Assembly (NCBI RefSeq): GCF_002934625.1 | Contig: NZ_PTJD01000015.1 | Location: forward strand, 1-64,000 | Direction of reading: 5' to 3' | DNA length: 64,000 bases | From: Kineococcus xinjiangensis | GTDB taxonomy: Bacteria; Actinomycetota; Actinomycetes; Actinomycetales; Kineococcaceae | Shown here: in pieces, positions 50,762 to 59,317 of the stretch | How positions within the stretch are numbered: the first letter of the stretch is position 1 | Layout: each line of letters opens with the position of its first letter | Position numbers and translations under genes: made by a program | The notes under the pieces: generated by a model | Seen by the model: the letters and a program-made list of their open reading frames with translations, nothing else | Databases searched by the model: none | What the model was told of the DNA's origin: nothing

Positions 50762-51505
50762 CTAGAGGGCCGCGCCTCCGTTGATGTCCAGGAGCTGGCC
50801 CGTCACGAACGCCGCGTCGTCGCTGCAGAGGAACGCGACGCCTCCGGCGATGTCCTCCGGCTGCCCGGCGCGGCCCAGCAGGTTGTCGGTCATCAGCCGG
50901 TCGCGCGCCTCCTGCGGCATGGCGGCGGTCATCGGCGTCTCGATGAAACCGGGCCGGATGCCGTTGACCGTCGTGCCGAACCGGGCGAGCTCCACCGCGG
51001 CGCTGCGCACGAGGCCGACGACCCCGGCCTTGGCGGCGATGTAGTTCATCTGCCCGAGGTTGCCCGTCTTGGCCACGATCGAGGAGATGAGGACGACGCG
51101 GCCGGGCCCCTCGGTGCGCAGCCACGGGGCGGCGGCACGCAGGCAGTCGAAGACGCCGGTGAGGTTCACGGCGAGGACCTGGTCCCAGTCGTCGTCGGAG
51201 AGCTTGTGGAACATGCGGTCCCGGGTGATCCCGGCGTTGCCGATGAGGGTGTCGAGACCGCCGAGGGCGTCCGCGGCGTGCGACAGCGCCTCCGTGACCT
51301 GCGCCCGGTCGGTGACGTCGCAGCGCAGCCCCACGACGGTGGATCCCGTCGACTGCGCGATCGATGCGGCGGTCTCGCGGGCCGCCTCCTCGTTGACGTC
51401 CAGCAGGGCGACGCTCAGGCCGTCGCGCGCCAGGCGCTCTGCGACGGCCGCACCGAGGCCCCTGGCCCCACCCGTGACGACTGCTCTGGAAACGCTGTAG
51501 TTCAC
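50762..51505 (-). CDS. SDR reductase (FabG/PhaB-like)
   Basis: The 247-residue enzyme has TGGARGLG (11-18) for NAD(P)H, NAG at 90-92, Ser141/142, Tyr155 and Lys159 (YIAAK). This fits 3-oxoacyl-ACP/acetoacetyl-CoA reductases. It lies 16 bases upstream of the hydrolase gene on the same strand and downstream of the granule proteins, so it may supply or recycle hydroxyacyl-CoA, but a fatty-acid role is possible. A second, separate PhaB-like gene stands next to phaC. Start ATG 51505. Confidence 0.85.
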   Translation of the reverse strand: MNYSVSRAVVTGGARGLGAAVAERLARDGLSVALLDVNEEAARETAASIAQSTGSTVVGLRCDVTDRAQVTEALSHAADALGGLDTLIGNAGITRDRMFHKLSDDDWDQVLAVNLTGVFDCLRAAAPWLRTEGPGRVVLISSIVAKTGNLGQMNYIAAKAGVVGLVRSAAVELARFGTTVNGIRPGFIETPMTAAMPQEARDRLMTDNLLGRAGQPEDIAGGVAFLCSDDAAFVTGQLLDINGGAAL

Positions 51506-51573
51506 CCTCGCTCCGTTCTCCGCGATCGGTCGTGCTGTGCGCCGGTCCCGGTCTCGTCCACCGGAGCGCTGTC

Positions 51574-52251
51574 CTAGGAAGTGCTGTCCTCGACGGCGTC
51601 GGTGTCGTCCTCGGCGTCGGCGCGCCCCTCCAGGAGGGCGATGCGCTTCTCGAGCATCGACACGACCCCCGGGCGGGCGGCGTGCGCCTGCTCGTAGGCG
51701 AGGAGCGCCTGCAGCCGGGGCAACTGGTAGTGCCGCAGCCTGGCGCGGATGCTGGGGAGGCTGTACTCGTCCCAGTGCGCCACCGGCGCTTCCTCGGGCT
51801 CGGGCTCGACCTCCGCCACGGGCTCCGGCTCCGGCTCCGGCTCCGGCTCGGGCTCCGGCTCGGGCTCCGGCTCGACCTCCGCCACGGGCTCCGGCTCCGC
51901 CAGGGCCACGAGTTCCCGGGCGGCCTCCGGCTCCGACGCAGTGCCGGACTGCACCGGGAGGACCGGCTGCACGTCGGTGACGGAGGGAGCCGTGACCCCC
52001 GCATGTCCTGCCTGCGGCCGCGGCCCCTCAGGAGCGGCCCCGGCCGGCTGCGCCGGACGCGTCGCGCCCAGGACGGAGGCGCCGGCGCGAATGGAGGCCG
52101 CGGACCAGCGCAGGCAGAGGACTGTGGCCGCCGTGGTGGCTCGCACGCAGGAGAGCTGCCAGGCGGACATCGCGGCCACGGCGGCCGCAGGGGAGGTCGC
52201 GTCCCAGCCGGTTGTGGAGCGACGGGCTGTGGACCTGCTGGACGGGGTCAT
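51574..52251 (-). CDS. Acidic-repeat protein in the PHA operon
   Basis: The 225-residue product has a helical N-terminus (about 1-60), a linker with EPEPEPEP and VAEVEPEPE repeats (about 110-150), and a helical C-terminal domain (WDEYSLPSIRARLRHYQLPRLQALLAYEQAHAARPGVVSMLEKRI) reminiscent of small actinobacterial granule or lipid-associated proteins; that likeness is from memory. It could be a granule surface or partition protein. Start ATG 52251. It follows the phasin-like gene in the same orientation. Confidence 0.65.
   Translation of the reverse strand: MTPSSRSTARRSTTGWDATSPAAAVAAMSAWQLSCVRATTAATVLCLRWSAASIRAGASVLGATRPAQPAGAAPEGPRPQAGHAGVTAPSVTDVQPVLPVQSGTASEPEAARELVALAEPEPVAEVEPEPEPEPEPEPEPEPEPVAEVEPEPEEAPVAHWDEYSLPSIRARLRHYQLPRLQALLAYEQAHAARPGVVSMLEKRIALLEGRADAEDDTDAVEDSTS
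51795..51900. repeat. EP/VAEVEPEP coding repeat
   Basis: Six-base GGCTCC/GGCTCG units and a repeated block of about 30 bases encode the Glu-Pro and VAEVEPEP repeats of the acidic protein. The second copy starts near 51868. Such arrays can change length. Confidence 0.75.
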
Positions 52252-52339
52252 GTGTGGTGCCGTTTCCTCGCGGGGGCCGCCACAGCGCGCAGGCGCTGCG
52301 GCGGCCCTACCAGTGCGGACTCCGAGACGGGGTGGGGGC

Positions 52340-52636
52340 TCAGAGGCCCGTGCTGTCCTCGCCGCCGGCAGCCTCGGCCGCGCGGTTGGCGAGGTCCTCG
52401 GTGAGGCTGGTGGTGCGCTCGACGATGCCGCGGGTCAGGGTGCGCTGCACGTCGAGCACCTTCGCGGCGAAGTCGAAGTACTGGTCGATGGCCTGGGCCG
52501 GGTCGACCTGCACGGGGTTCGTGCCGATGCTGCCGGCGGCGTCCTGCACGGTGCGCGTCCAGGTGCTGAACGCGTCGAGGACGGCCTGCTGGCTCTGCTG
52601 CATGGCCTGGAAGTACTGCTCCTGCAGAGTGGGCAT
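52340..52636 (-). CDS. Phasin-like granule protein
   Basis: The 98-residue product is a single amphipathic helical protein (YFQAMQQSQQAVLDAFSTWTRTVQDAAG..., IDQYFDFAAKVLDVQRTLTRGIVERTTSLTEDLANR) with the composition of a phasin, the proteins that coat polyhydroxyalkanoate granules. It lacks a signal peptide. ATG 52636 has GAGGAGATC just upstream. A strong promoter lies 54-84 bases upstream (52690-52720). It is the first gene of the operon with the acidic-repeat protein, reductase and hydrolase. Confidence 0.75.
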   Translation of the reverse strand: MPTLQEQYFQAMQQSQQAVLDAFSTWTRTVQDAAGSIGTNPVQVDPAQAIDQYFDFAAKVLDVQRTLTRGIVERTTSLTEDLANRAAEAAGGEDSTGL

Positions 52637-52689
52637 CTCGATCTCCTCGGTCGGAAGTGGGTGCGGGGTCGGCGGGTGCTGCGCTTGAA

Positions 52690-52720
52690 ATAGTACGCAG
52701 CACTGTGCGTGGTACGTCAA
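52690..52720 (-). promoter_or_regulatory. Phasin-operon promoter with overlapping inverted repeat
   Basis: On the minus strand TTGACG (52720-52715) and TACTAT (52695-52690) are separated by 19 bases. Within the spacer, ACGCA-N6-TGCGT (52695-52710) is a perfect inverted repeat, a likely operator. The XRE regulator at 54551 is a candidate binder (inference). Confidence 0.55.
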
Positions 52721-52834
52721 GCGGAGCGCGATCCCATCTCCTGCCCTCGCCCCGGGCGGGGCTTCAGCCGGGGCCCTCCCGCACCGATGATCCAGCGGAG
52801 GAGCGGACCCGCAGGGACGGAGGCAGCGGCGCAG

Positions 52835-54490
52835 ATGGGCATCGCCGTGGTCTTCACGATCTCCGCACTGGTGTGCGCGGGGACGGCCGTCGTCGCCTGG
52901 CGGCGCAGGCACAACACCCCGGCGGCCGCCGCCCTCGCCGCGGCGCTGCTGGGGACCGCCCTCTGGTCGGGTGCGGACGCGTTCCTCCACCTCGGGGTGG
53001 ACCCGCTCGTGCAGCGCATCGCCGGCCGGTTCGGCTTCGCGGGCATCTACCTCACGACGACGGCGCTGTGGTGCCTCAGCCGCGCCGTGGCGGATCCCCA
53101 CTGGCGGCTGCGACGCCGGGTCGCGCTCCGGCTGGCCGCGGCGCCGACGCTGCTGCTTGCAGCGCTGCTCACGAACCCCTGGCACCACCTGATGTTCTCC
53201 AGCGTGACCTTCTCCGGGTCCGACTCGGTCATGCAGCTGACCCTCGGTCCCCTGTTCTGGGTCCACAGCGCCTACTGCTACGCCCTGTTCGGGTGGGCCG
53301 TGCAGCGCCTGGTCACCACCCGGCGGCGGGCACAGGGGGTCTTCCGCCACCAGGTGACGCACCTGCTCCTCGGCGCCTGCATCCCGCTGCTCGGCAACGT
53401 CACGGCCGTCGTCCTGCCGCAAGGCGGAGGACCGGTCGACTACACCCCGGTCCTCTTCACCCTCACCGGGCTCGTCAACGCCCGCGCGCTCCTCCGCCAC
53501 GGCTTGCTGAAGCTGGTGCCGGTGGCCCGCGAGGAGGTCGTCAACAGCATCCAGGACGCCGTGCTGGTCATCGACTCCGGCGGCACCGTCATCGACCACA
53601 ACCCCGCCGCTCGCGCGCTGCTGTCCCGGCACCGGCCCGACGTCGTCGGGGAGGTCGTCGGGCGCCCGGCTGCGGAGGTGGTCTCCCCCGCCCTGGTGGA
53701 GCCGCTGGAGGACGGCGCGCTCCACCGCCAGGTGGAGGTCCTGCCCGGCCTGCACCTCGACTCCCGCATCAGCGTGCTGCACGACCGCCACGGCCGGCCG
53801 CTCGGGCGGGTCGTGGTCGCCCGTGACATCAGCGAGCTCGTCGAGCAGCGCAGGGCCGTCCAGGAGGCCAACGCGCGCCTCGTCGAGCAGCTCGCCCTGA
53901 CGGAGGCGCTGCAGGCGCGCCTGGCCGAGGAGGCCGCCCGGGACGCGCTCACCGGCCTGCACAACCGCCGCCACCTCATGGAGGCCCTCGAGGAGGCCCT
54001 GGCACGTGCGGGGGGCGAGGAGCCCGTCAGCGTCGTCCTGATCGACGTCGACCACTTCAAGTCCGTGAACGACACCCACGGCCACCGGGGTGGCGACGCG
54101 GTCCTGCGGGCGGTGGCCACCGCCCTCCAGCGGGGCTGCCGGCCCCGCGACACCGTCGCCCGCTACGGCGGGGAGGAGTTCGTCATCCTGCTCCCCGGCA
54201 CCGACGACGCCGAGGCGGTGCGCCGCGCCGAGGAGCTGCGGCTGCGCTGCGCCGCCCTCGCGGTGCCCGTCACCGCGCTGCCGGGCCAGTCCCTGCCGGG
54301 ACCGCGCTCCCCCGAGGACGGGAGGCGGCGCCGCGACGAGCCGGGCGCGGTCATCACGGTGACGTTCTCGGCGGGGGTCGCCACCTCCCCGCAGCACGCC
54401 GCGGACGCCGACGCCCTGATCGCCGTCGCCGACCACGCGCTGTACGCAGCCAAGGCCGCGGGCCGCAACCGGGTGGTCGCCGCGGCCTGA
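52835..54490 (+). CDS. 7TM-PAS-GGDEF diguanylate cyclase
   Basis: The 551-residue protein has about seven membrane segments resembling the histidine-kinase N-terminal 7TM region, a PAS domain (about 230-350), a coiled linker and a GGDEF domain with GGEEF (about 445-449). Its membrane end would sense a signal and the GGEEF domain make cyclic-di-GMP. I chose ATG 52835 (GGAGG upstream); ATG 52787 would add 16 residues. It is divergent from the phasin operon and co-directional with the XRE regulator. Confidence 0.87.
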   Translation: MGIAVVFTISALVCAGTAVVAWRRRHNTPAAAALAAALLGTALWSGADAFLHLGVDPLVQRIAGRFGFAGIYLTTTALWCLSRAVADPHWRLRRRVALRLAAAPTLLLAALLTNPWHHLMFSSVTFSGSDSVMQLTLGPLFWVHSAYCYALFGWAVQRLVTTRRRAQGVFRHQVTHLLLGACIPLLGNVTAVVLPQGGGPVDYTPVLFTLTGLVNARALLRHGLLKLVPVAREEVVNSIQDAVLVIDSGGTVIDHNPAARALLSRHRPDVVGEVVGRPAAEVVSPALVEPLEDGALHRQVEVLPGLHLDSRISVLHDRHGRPLGRVVVARDISELVEQRRAVQEANARLVEQLALTEALQARLAEEAARDALTGLHNRRHLMEALEEALARAGGEEPVSVVLIDVDHFKSVNDTHGHRGGDAVLRAVATALQRGCRPRDTVARYGGEEFVILLPGTDDAEAVRRAEELRLRCAALAVPVTALPGQSLPGPRSPEDGRRRRDEPGAVITVTFSAGVATSPQHAADADALIAVADHALYAAKAAGRNRVVAAA

Positions 54491-54550
54491 GCGCGCGACC
54501 GCCCCCGGGCCCGCACCCCCAACCGCGGGGCGCGGTTATCGTTGGCTGTC

Positions 54551-54964
54551 ATGGACGTGAACGGCGCCTGGAAGGCGCAGGGCGCCGCCCTCGGCTCGTT
54601 CATCCGCGCCCAGCGGCAGCTCGCCGACCTCTCCCTGCGGGAGCTGTCGACGATGACGAAGGTGTCCAACGCCTACCTCAGCCAGGTCGAGCGGGGGTTG
54701 CACCAGCCCTCCGTCCGCGTGCTGGGGTCGATCGCCCAGGCCCTCGGCGTCCCCACCGACCAGCTCCTCGCGGCCGCCGGGTTCGGCGGCCAGGGCGCGC
54801 CGGAGCAGGCGGGCGAGCGGGACGAGCAGCCGGCCGAGCCCGGCCGGGCGCAGGCTCCCGTCCCCGGCACCGAGGACGCGATCCTCGCCGATCCGGCGCT
54901 CACACCCGAGCAGCGTCAGGCCCTGCTCGGCGTCTACCGCAGCTTCCTCGCGCAGAGCCCCTGA
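54551..54964 (+). CDS. XRE-family regulator beside phaC
   Basis: The 137-residue protein has a clear XRE helix-turn-helix (about 15-72; FIRAQRQLADLSLRELSTMTKVSNAYLSQVERGLHQPSVRVLGSIAQALG) and a Pro/Glu-rich tail ending in TPEQRQALLGVYRSFLAQ. Such small regulators stand beside phaC in actinobacteria, where they probably control PHA genes; that role is inferred. The upstream TTATCGTTGGCTGTC block looks like a -10 of a leaderless transcript before ATG 54551. Confidence 0.8.
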   Translation: MDVNGAWKAQGAALGSFIRAQRQLADLSLRELSTMTKVSNAYLSQVERGLHQPSVRVLGSIAQALGVPTDQLLAAAGFGGQGAPEQAGERDEQPAEPGRAQAPVPGTEDAILADPALTPEQRQALLGVYRSFLAQSP

Positions 54965-55012
54965 CGACCGGCCTCGGCCGCCCCGCCTGACCGTTCGGCG
55001 GCGCCCCCGAGC

Positions 55013-55050
55013 GGAACGGGGCGCCCGGGAGGACCCGGACGCCCCGTTCC
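55013..55050. terminator. Hairpin after the XRE gene, convergent with phaC
   Basis: Arms GGAACGGGGCG (55013-55023) and CGCCCCGTTCC (55040-55050) pair perfectly around a 16-base loop. It lies between the 3' ends of two convergent genes. Confidence 0.7.
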
Positions 55051-55053
55051 CAC

Positions 55054-55081
55054 GACGGGCGGGTGGAAGCACCCGCCCGTC
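55054..55081 (-). terminator. Hairpin at the 3' end of phaC
   Basis: Arms of 12 bases (55054-55065 and 55070-55081) pair perfectly around a GAAG tetraloop, next to the phaC stop at 55084. Confidence 0.75.
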
Positions 55082-55083
55082 CC

Positions 55084-56865
55084 TCAGCGCTCGTGCACGT
55101 AGGTCCCCGGGGCCGGCTCCAGCGCCGGGTAGCGCTCGCTGCCCATGGGCGGCGGCTCCCGCAGCTCTCCCGACCGCTCGGAGATCCACGGGGTCCAGTC
55201 CTCCCACCAGCTGCGGGGGGACTCCACCGCCTGCGACCGCCACACGTCAGGGTCGCGGGGCAGCTCCGCGCCGTCGAGGACCCAGTGCCGGGACTTGGGG
55301 TTCGGCGGGTTCACGACCCCGGCGATGTGGCCGGAGTTCGTCAGCACGAACCGCACGTCGCCCTTGGGCAGCAGGGCGCCCTTGTAGACGGACTTCCACG
55401 GCGCGATGTGGTCCTGCTCCGCGGCGACGAAGTACAGGTCCTCCGTCACCGCCCCCAGGTCCAGCTCCTTCCCGTCCAGCTCCATCACGCCCCGGGCGAG
55501 CTGGTTCTCCAGGTAGCAGGAGCGCAGGTAGAAGGAGTGCATGCCCGCCGGCATCCGGGTGGAGTCGGCGTTCCAGGCCAGGAGGTCGAAGGCCTTCGGC
55601 TCCTCCCCCATCAGCCAGTTGTTGACCACGTAGTTCCAGATGAGGTCGTTGCTGCGCAGCAGGTCGAAGGTGGCGCGCATGTCGGCACCGGGGAGGAAGC
55701 CGCTCTTCTCCATCCGGCGCTCCAGGCGCTCCACGGTCGCCTCGTCCGTGAAGACGCCCAGGACGCCCGGCTCCGAGAAGTCGATGAGCGTGTTCAGCAG
55801 CGTCCCCGTCCGCACGCGGCGGTCGCCCACGGTGGCCAGGTACGCCAGGGTCGCCATGGTCAGCGTGCCGCCCAGGCACAGCCCGATGACGTTGACCGCC
55901 TCGGCGCCCGTGATGTCCTGGATGACGTCGATCGCCTGCCGCGGTCCCGAGACGAGGTAGTCGTCCATGCGGATGCCGCGCATCGACTCGTCCGGGTTGC
56001 GGTAGCTGATCACGAAGACCGTCAGCCCCTGCTGCACCGCCCACTCCACGAGGCTGCGCCCGGGGGCGAGGTCCATCATGTAGAACTTGTTGATCCACGG
56101 CGGGCTGAACAGCAGCGGGATCTCCCGGACCTGCTCCGTCTGCGGCGAGTACTGGATGAGCTCCATCAGCTCGTTGCGGAAGACCACCTCGCCGGGTGTG
56201 GCGGCCAGGTCGCGGCCCACCTCGAACTGCCCCGGCACGGTCTGGCGCGGCTGCCCGCCGTTCGTCGCCAGGTCGTCCAGGAAGTTGCGCGCGCCCTTGG
56301 CCAGGCTCTGCCCGCCCGTCTCGAACGCCTTGCGCAACGCGGCCGGGTTGCCCAGCAGGGTGTTGGTCGGCGCCGAGGCGTCGAGGAGCTGGCGGAGGAG
56401 GAACTCCGTCTTCGCCCGCTGCGAGCCCTCCAGCTCGGTCGACTCCAGCAGCTCCTGCGAGAGCCGCTCCAGCAGCAGGTGCTGCTGCCGCAGCGCCCAG
56501 TACCAGGGGTTCTGCTCCCAGGCTGGGTCGGCGAACCGCTTGTCCCGCGGGACCTCGCTCACCGGCCCCTCGGCGTCCTGCCCGCCGGCGCGCAGGACCC
56601 CGGCGGAGACCGCCTCGGTGACGTCCGCGGCGTAGCGCAGGAAGGCCGCGCTCGTGCGGGTCGGGGAGGACGCCAGGCGCTTGGTGAACTCCGCCACGGC
56701 CGGGCCGAAGGAGGCGGGGTCGAGCTGCCCGACGTAGTCGCTGCCGGGGAAGCCCTCCGTCGCCGCGTCGAGGGCCTCCTCCAGCTTCTCGCGCCACTCG
56801 TCGTAGGGGGAGCGCCGGGACTGCGCCCCGGCGTCGGGACCCTTGCTCGTGCTGTCGGCGCTCAC
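55084..56865 (-). CDS. phaC: Class I polyhydroxyalkanoate synthase
   Basis: The 593-residue enzyme polymerises 3-hydroxyacyl-CoA into PHA. The lipase-like box GLCLGG has Cys330 as nucleophile, with Asp485 (AAEQDHIAPW) and His513 (NSGHIAG) completing the triad. Length and N-terminal domain fit class I synthases that use short chains, and no PhaE or PhaR subunit is nearby. GTG 56865 shares GTGA with the phaB stop, so the two are translationally coupled. A terminator follows. Confidence 0.95.
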   Translation of the reverse strand: MSADSTSKGPDAGAQSRRSPYDEWREKLEEALDAATEGFPGSDYVGQLDPASFGPAVAEFTKRLASSPTRTSAAFLRYAADVTEAVSAGVLRAGGQDAEGPVSEVPRDKRFADPAWEQNPWYWALRQQHLLLERLSQELLESTELEGSQRAKTEFLLRQLLDASAPTNTLLGNPAALRKAFETGGQSLAKGARNFLDDLATNGGQPRQTVPGQFEVGRDLAATPGEVVFRNELMELIQYSPQTEQVREIPLLFSPPWINKFYMMDLAPGRSLVEWAVQQGLTVFVISYRNPDESMRGIRMDDYLVSGPRQAIDVIQDITGAEAVNVIGLCLGGTLTMATLAYLATVGDRRVRTGTLLNTLIDFSEPGVLGVFTDEATVERLERRMEKSGFLPGADMRATFDLLRSNDLIWNYVVNNWLMGEEPKAFDLLAWNADSTRMPAGMHSFYLRSCYLENQLARGVMELDGKELDLGAVTEDLYFVAAEQDHIAPWKSVYKGALLPKGDVRFVLTNSGHIAGVVNPPNPKSRHWVLDGAELPRDPDVWRSQAVESPRSWWEDWTPWISERSGELREPPPMGSERYPALEPAPGTYVHER

Positions 56866-57596
56866 ATGTACTGCCCACCGTTGACCGAGTAGACCTGGCC
56901 GGTGATGAACGCCGAGCTCGGGTCGGCGAGGAACTCCACGACGCGGGCGACCTCGTCGGGCTCGCCGAGCCGGCCAGCCGGGATCTTGGCGACGACCTTG
57001 TCGAGGGCCTCCTTCGGCACCGCCGCGACCATGTCGGTGGCGATGTAGCCGGGGGCCACGCAGTTGACGGTGATGCCCTTGCGCGCGGTCTCCTGCGCGA
57101 GGCTCATCGTCAGGCCGAACAGCCCGGCCTTGGCCGCGGCGTAGTTGGCCTGACCGATGTTGCCGGCCTCGCCGATGATGGAGCTGATGCTGATGATGCG
57201 GCCGCTGCCGCGCTCCAGCATGTGCTCGAGCACCGCGCGGGAGAGGTAGAAGGCGCCCGAGAGGTTCACCTGGATCACGCGGTCCCAGTCCTCGACCGGC
57301 ATCTTGCGGACCGTCTTGTCCGCGGTGATCCCGGCGTTGTTCACGAGGATGTCCAGGCGGCCGTGCTCGTTGAGGACCTCGGAGACGACGCGCTCGCAGT
57401 CGCTGCTGGAGCCGATGTTGCCCTGGTGCGCGGAGCAGCCGGGGTGATCCTCGAGGAAGCGCTTGGCGGCCTCGGTGTCGCGGGAGTACCCCGCTGCGAC
57501 CGTGACCCCGCGCGCCGCGAGGCGCGCGCTGATCGCCGCGCCGATGCCGCGCACGCCGCCCGTGACCAGCGCGACCTGTCCCGTCATGTCACCCAT
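56862..57596 (-). CDS. phaB: Acetoacetyl-CoA reductase
   Basis: The 244-residue SDR enzyme has TGGVRGIG near 12-19, NNAG at 86-89, Ser138/139, Tyr152 and Lys156 (YAAAK). In the PHA pathway it reduces acetoacetyl-CoA to (R)-3-hydroxybutyryl-CoA with NADPH. I chose ATG 57596, eight bases after AGGAG; ATG 57587 is a second option. phaC follows with a four-base overlap. An inverted repeat at 57659-57681 upstream is a possible operator. Confidence 0.93.
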   Translation of the reverse strand: MGDMTGQVALVTGGVRGIGAAISARLAARGVTVAAGYSRDTEAAKRFLEDHPGCSAHQGNIGSSSDCERVVSEVLNEHGRLDILVNNAGITADKTVRKMPVEDWDRVIQVNLSGAFYLSRAVLEHMLERGSGRIISISSIIGEAGNIGQANYAAAKAGLFGLTMSLAQETARKGITVNCVAPGYIATDMVAAVPKEALDKVVAKIPAGRLGEPDEVARVVEFLADPSSAFITGQVYSVNGGQYM

Positions 57597-57658
57597 GTCT
57601 GCCACTCCTTCCGCCCCGGGCACGACCGCCCCGGGCGCTCTCGTCGTTGTCCCCTGAT

Positions 57659-57681
57659 GGGGCTGCGTGGAGTGCAGCCCC
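57659..57681. promoter_or_regulatory. Inverted repeat between phaA and phaB
   Basis: GGGGCTGC and GCAGCCCC (eight bases each) flank a seven-base spacer, upstream of phaB. It could be an operator for a PHA regulator; a short hairpin is an alternative. Confidence 0.4.
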
Positions 57682-57734
57682 GCATCGAAACCGCGGTGTT
57701 CTCGGGTGGTGCTCGTGAGTGGTGCTACGAGGTG

Positions 57735-57763
57735 GGCCGGCACCCGCGGGGCGGGTGCCGGCC
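57735..57763 (-). terminator. Hairpin terminator downstream of phaA
   Basis: Arms of 13 bases pair perfectly around a three-base loop, 13 bases past the phaA stop on the minus strand. It separates phaA from phaB, which therefore probably has its own promoter. Confidence 0.7.
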
Positions 57764-57776
57764 GGGGCTCGTGACG

Positions 57777-58964
57777 TCAGGCGGAGGGCACGCGCAGCAG
57801 GAGCGCGTCGCCCTGGCCGCCGCCGCCGCACAGGCCGGCGGCGCCGAGGCCGCCGCCGCGGCTGCGCAGCTCGTTCACCAGGTGCAGGGTGATGCGCGCC
57901 CCGCTCATGCCGATCGGGTGGCCCATGGAGATCGCGCCGCCGTTGACGTTGACGATCTCGTCGGAGACGCCGAGGTCGCGGATCGACTGGATCGCGACCG
58001 AGGCGAACGCCTCGTTGATCTCGAACAGGTCCACGTCGCCGGTCCCGAGGCCCGCCTTCTGCAGGGCCTGCTTGATCGCGTTGGACGGCTGCGACTGCAG
58101 CGACGGGTCGGGACCCGCCACCGCGCCGTAGGAGACGATCTCGGCGAGCACCGGCAGGCCCAGCTCCGCGGCCTTCTCCTCGCTCATGACCACCACGGCG
58201 CAGGCGCCGTCGGAGATCTGCGAGGACGACGCCGCGGTGATGGTGCCGTCGGCGGCGAAGGCCGGCCGCAGCTTCGCGAGCATCTCGGCGGTGGTGTCGG
58301 CGCGCACGCCCTCGTCGTCGGTCACGAGGATCGGGTCGCCCTTGCGCTGGCGCACCGGGACGGGGACGATCTCGTCGGAGAAGGCCCCGTTCTTCATGCC
58401 GGCGGTCGCCCGCTCGTGGGAGCGCGCGGCGTACTCGTCCTGCTCCTGGCGGGAGATGCCGAGGGCGCGGTTGTACTCCTCGGTGGACTCCCCCATCCCG
58501 CGCTGCTCGATCGTGCAGAACAGCCCGTCGTGCAGGGTGGAGTCGAGCACCGTCTGGTTGCCGTAGCGGTACCCGGAGCGGGCGCCGGGCAGCAGGTACG
58601 GGGCGTTGGTCATGGACTCCATGCCGCCGGCGACGACGACGTCCGCCTCACCGAGCCGGACGAGCTGGTCGGCGTGGGCGATGGCGTTCATGCCCGAGAG
58701 GCAGACCTTGTTGACGGTCTCGGCCGGCACGCGCATCGGGATGCCGGCGTTGAGCGCCGCCTTCCGGGAGGTGATCTGCCCGGCTCCGGCCTGGAGGACG
58801 TGGCCCATCACGACGTAGTCGACCTGCTCGCCCGTCAGCCCCGCCTTCTCCAGCGCGCCGGCGATGGCGAAGCCCCCGAGGTCGGTGGCGGAGAAGCTCT
58901 GCAGCGCACCCAGCATCTTGCCGATGGGGGTGCGGGCGCCGCTGACGAGGACGGACTTCGGCAT
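57777..58964 (-). CDS. phaA: Acetyl-CoA acetyltransferase (beta-ketothiolase)
   Basis: The 395-residue thiolase has the acyl-accepting Cys88 (NKVCLSG), His349 in [10 protein letters not shown] and Cys379 in LCGGGGQG. It condenses two acetyl-CoA to acetoacetyl-CoA, the first step of PHB synthesis. The position next to phaB and phaC supports the name phaA over degradative thiolases. GGAGG lies five bases before ATG 58964. Confidence 0.93.
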   Translation of the reverse strand: MPKSVLVSGARTPIGKMLGALQSFSATDLGGFAIAGALEKAGLTGEQVDYVVMGHVLQAGAGQITSRKAALNAGIPMRVPAETVNKVCLSGMNAIAHADQLVRLGEADVVVAGGMESMTNAPYLLPGARSGYRYGNQTVLDSTLHDGLFCTIEQRGMGESTEEYNRALGISRQEQDEYAARSHERATAGMKNGAFSDEIVPVPVRQRKGDPILVTDDEGVRADTTAEMLAKLRPAFAADGTITAASSSQISDGACAVVVMSEEKAAELGLPVLAEIVSYGAVAGPDPSLQSQPSNAIKQALQKAGLGTGDVDLFEINEAFASVAIQSIRDLGVSDEIVNVNGGAISMGHPIGMSGARITLHLVNELRSRGGGLGAAGLCGGGGQGDALLLRVPSA

Positions 58965-59317
58965 GGATCCTCCAGTTCCGTAGCGGACGCGCCCCGAGCT
59001 CCTGGCTCGGTCGCCGGGGGACCCGGGGCCGTCATTGGCCTAGCAGGGAAGGTGGCGGTGCGGGTTGGCTGTCGCACCCACTGAGAAGCAGCCGCATGTT
59101 CGCGCCTCTGCGTACACATGCACAAGCCTTGCGTGACCTCGTTCACACGTCGCCCCCGCGCTTCACGCACGGGACACTCCGCGTTCCTCCGCAGATTACC
59201 CGCGGAACCGCCGCTGCGCGCGGTCGTCGCTCCCCGCTCCGGGCAGGCGCTGGGGGCTTCCACCCCGCAGCAGCGGCGGCGGGCGGTCCCTCGCGGCGGC
59301 GGCCGGCCCGAGGGGGC
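58965..59317. other. Divergent promoter region between phaA and the ribokinase gene
   Basis: No coding region could be supported in these 353 bases. It is the shared upstream region of phaA (minus) and the kinase (plus). The stretch near 59115-59130 contains TGCGTACACATGCAC, whose GTACGCA core also appears in the phasin promoter. I could not place -35 and -10 boxes with confidence. Confidence 0.4.

Noticed and set aside
52693-59122. GTACGCAG as a PHA-wide operator
   Set aside because: An eight-base match at two promoters is too weak to call; it is only mentioned under the phasin promoter finding.
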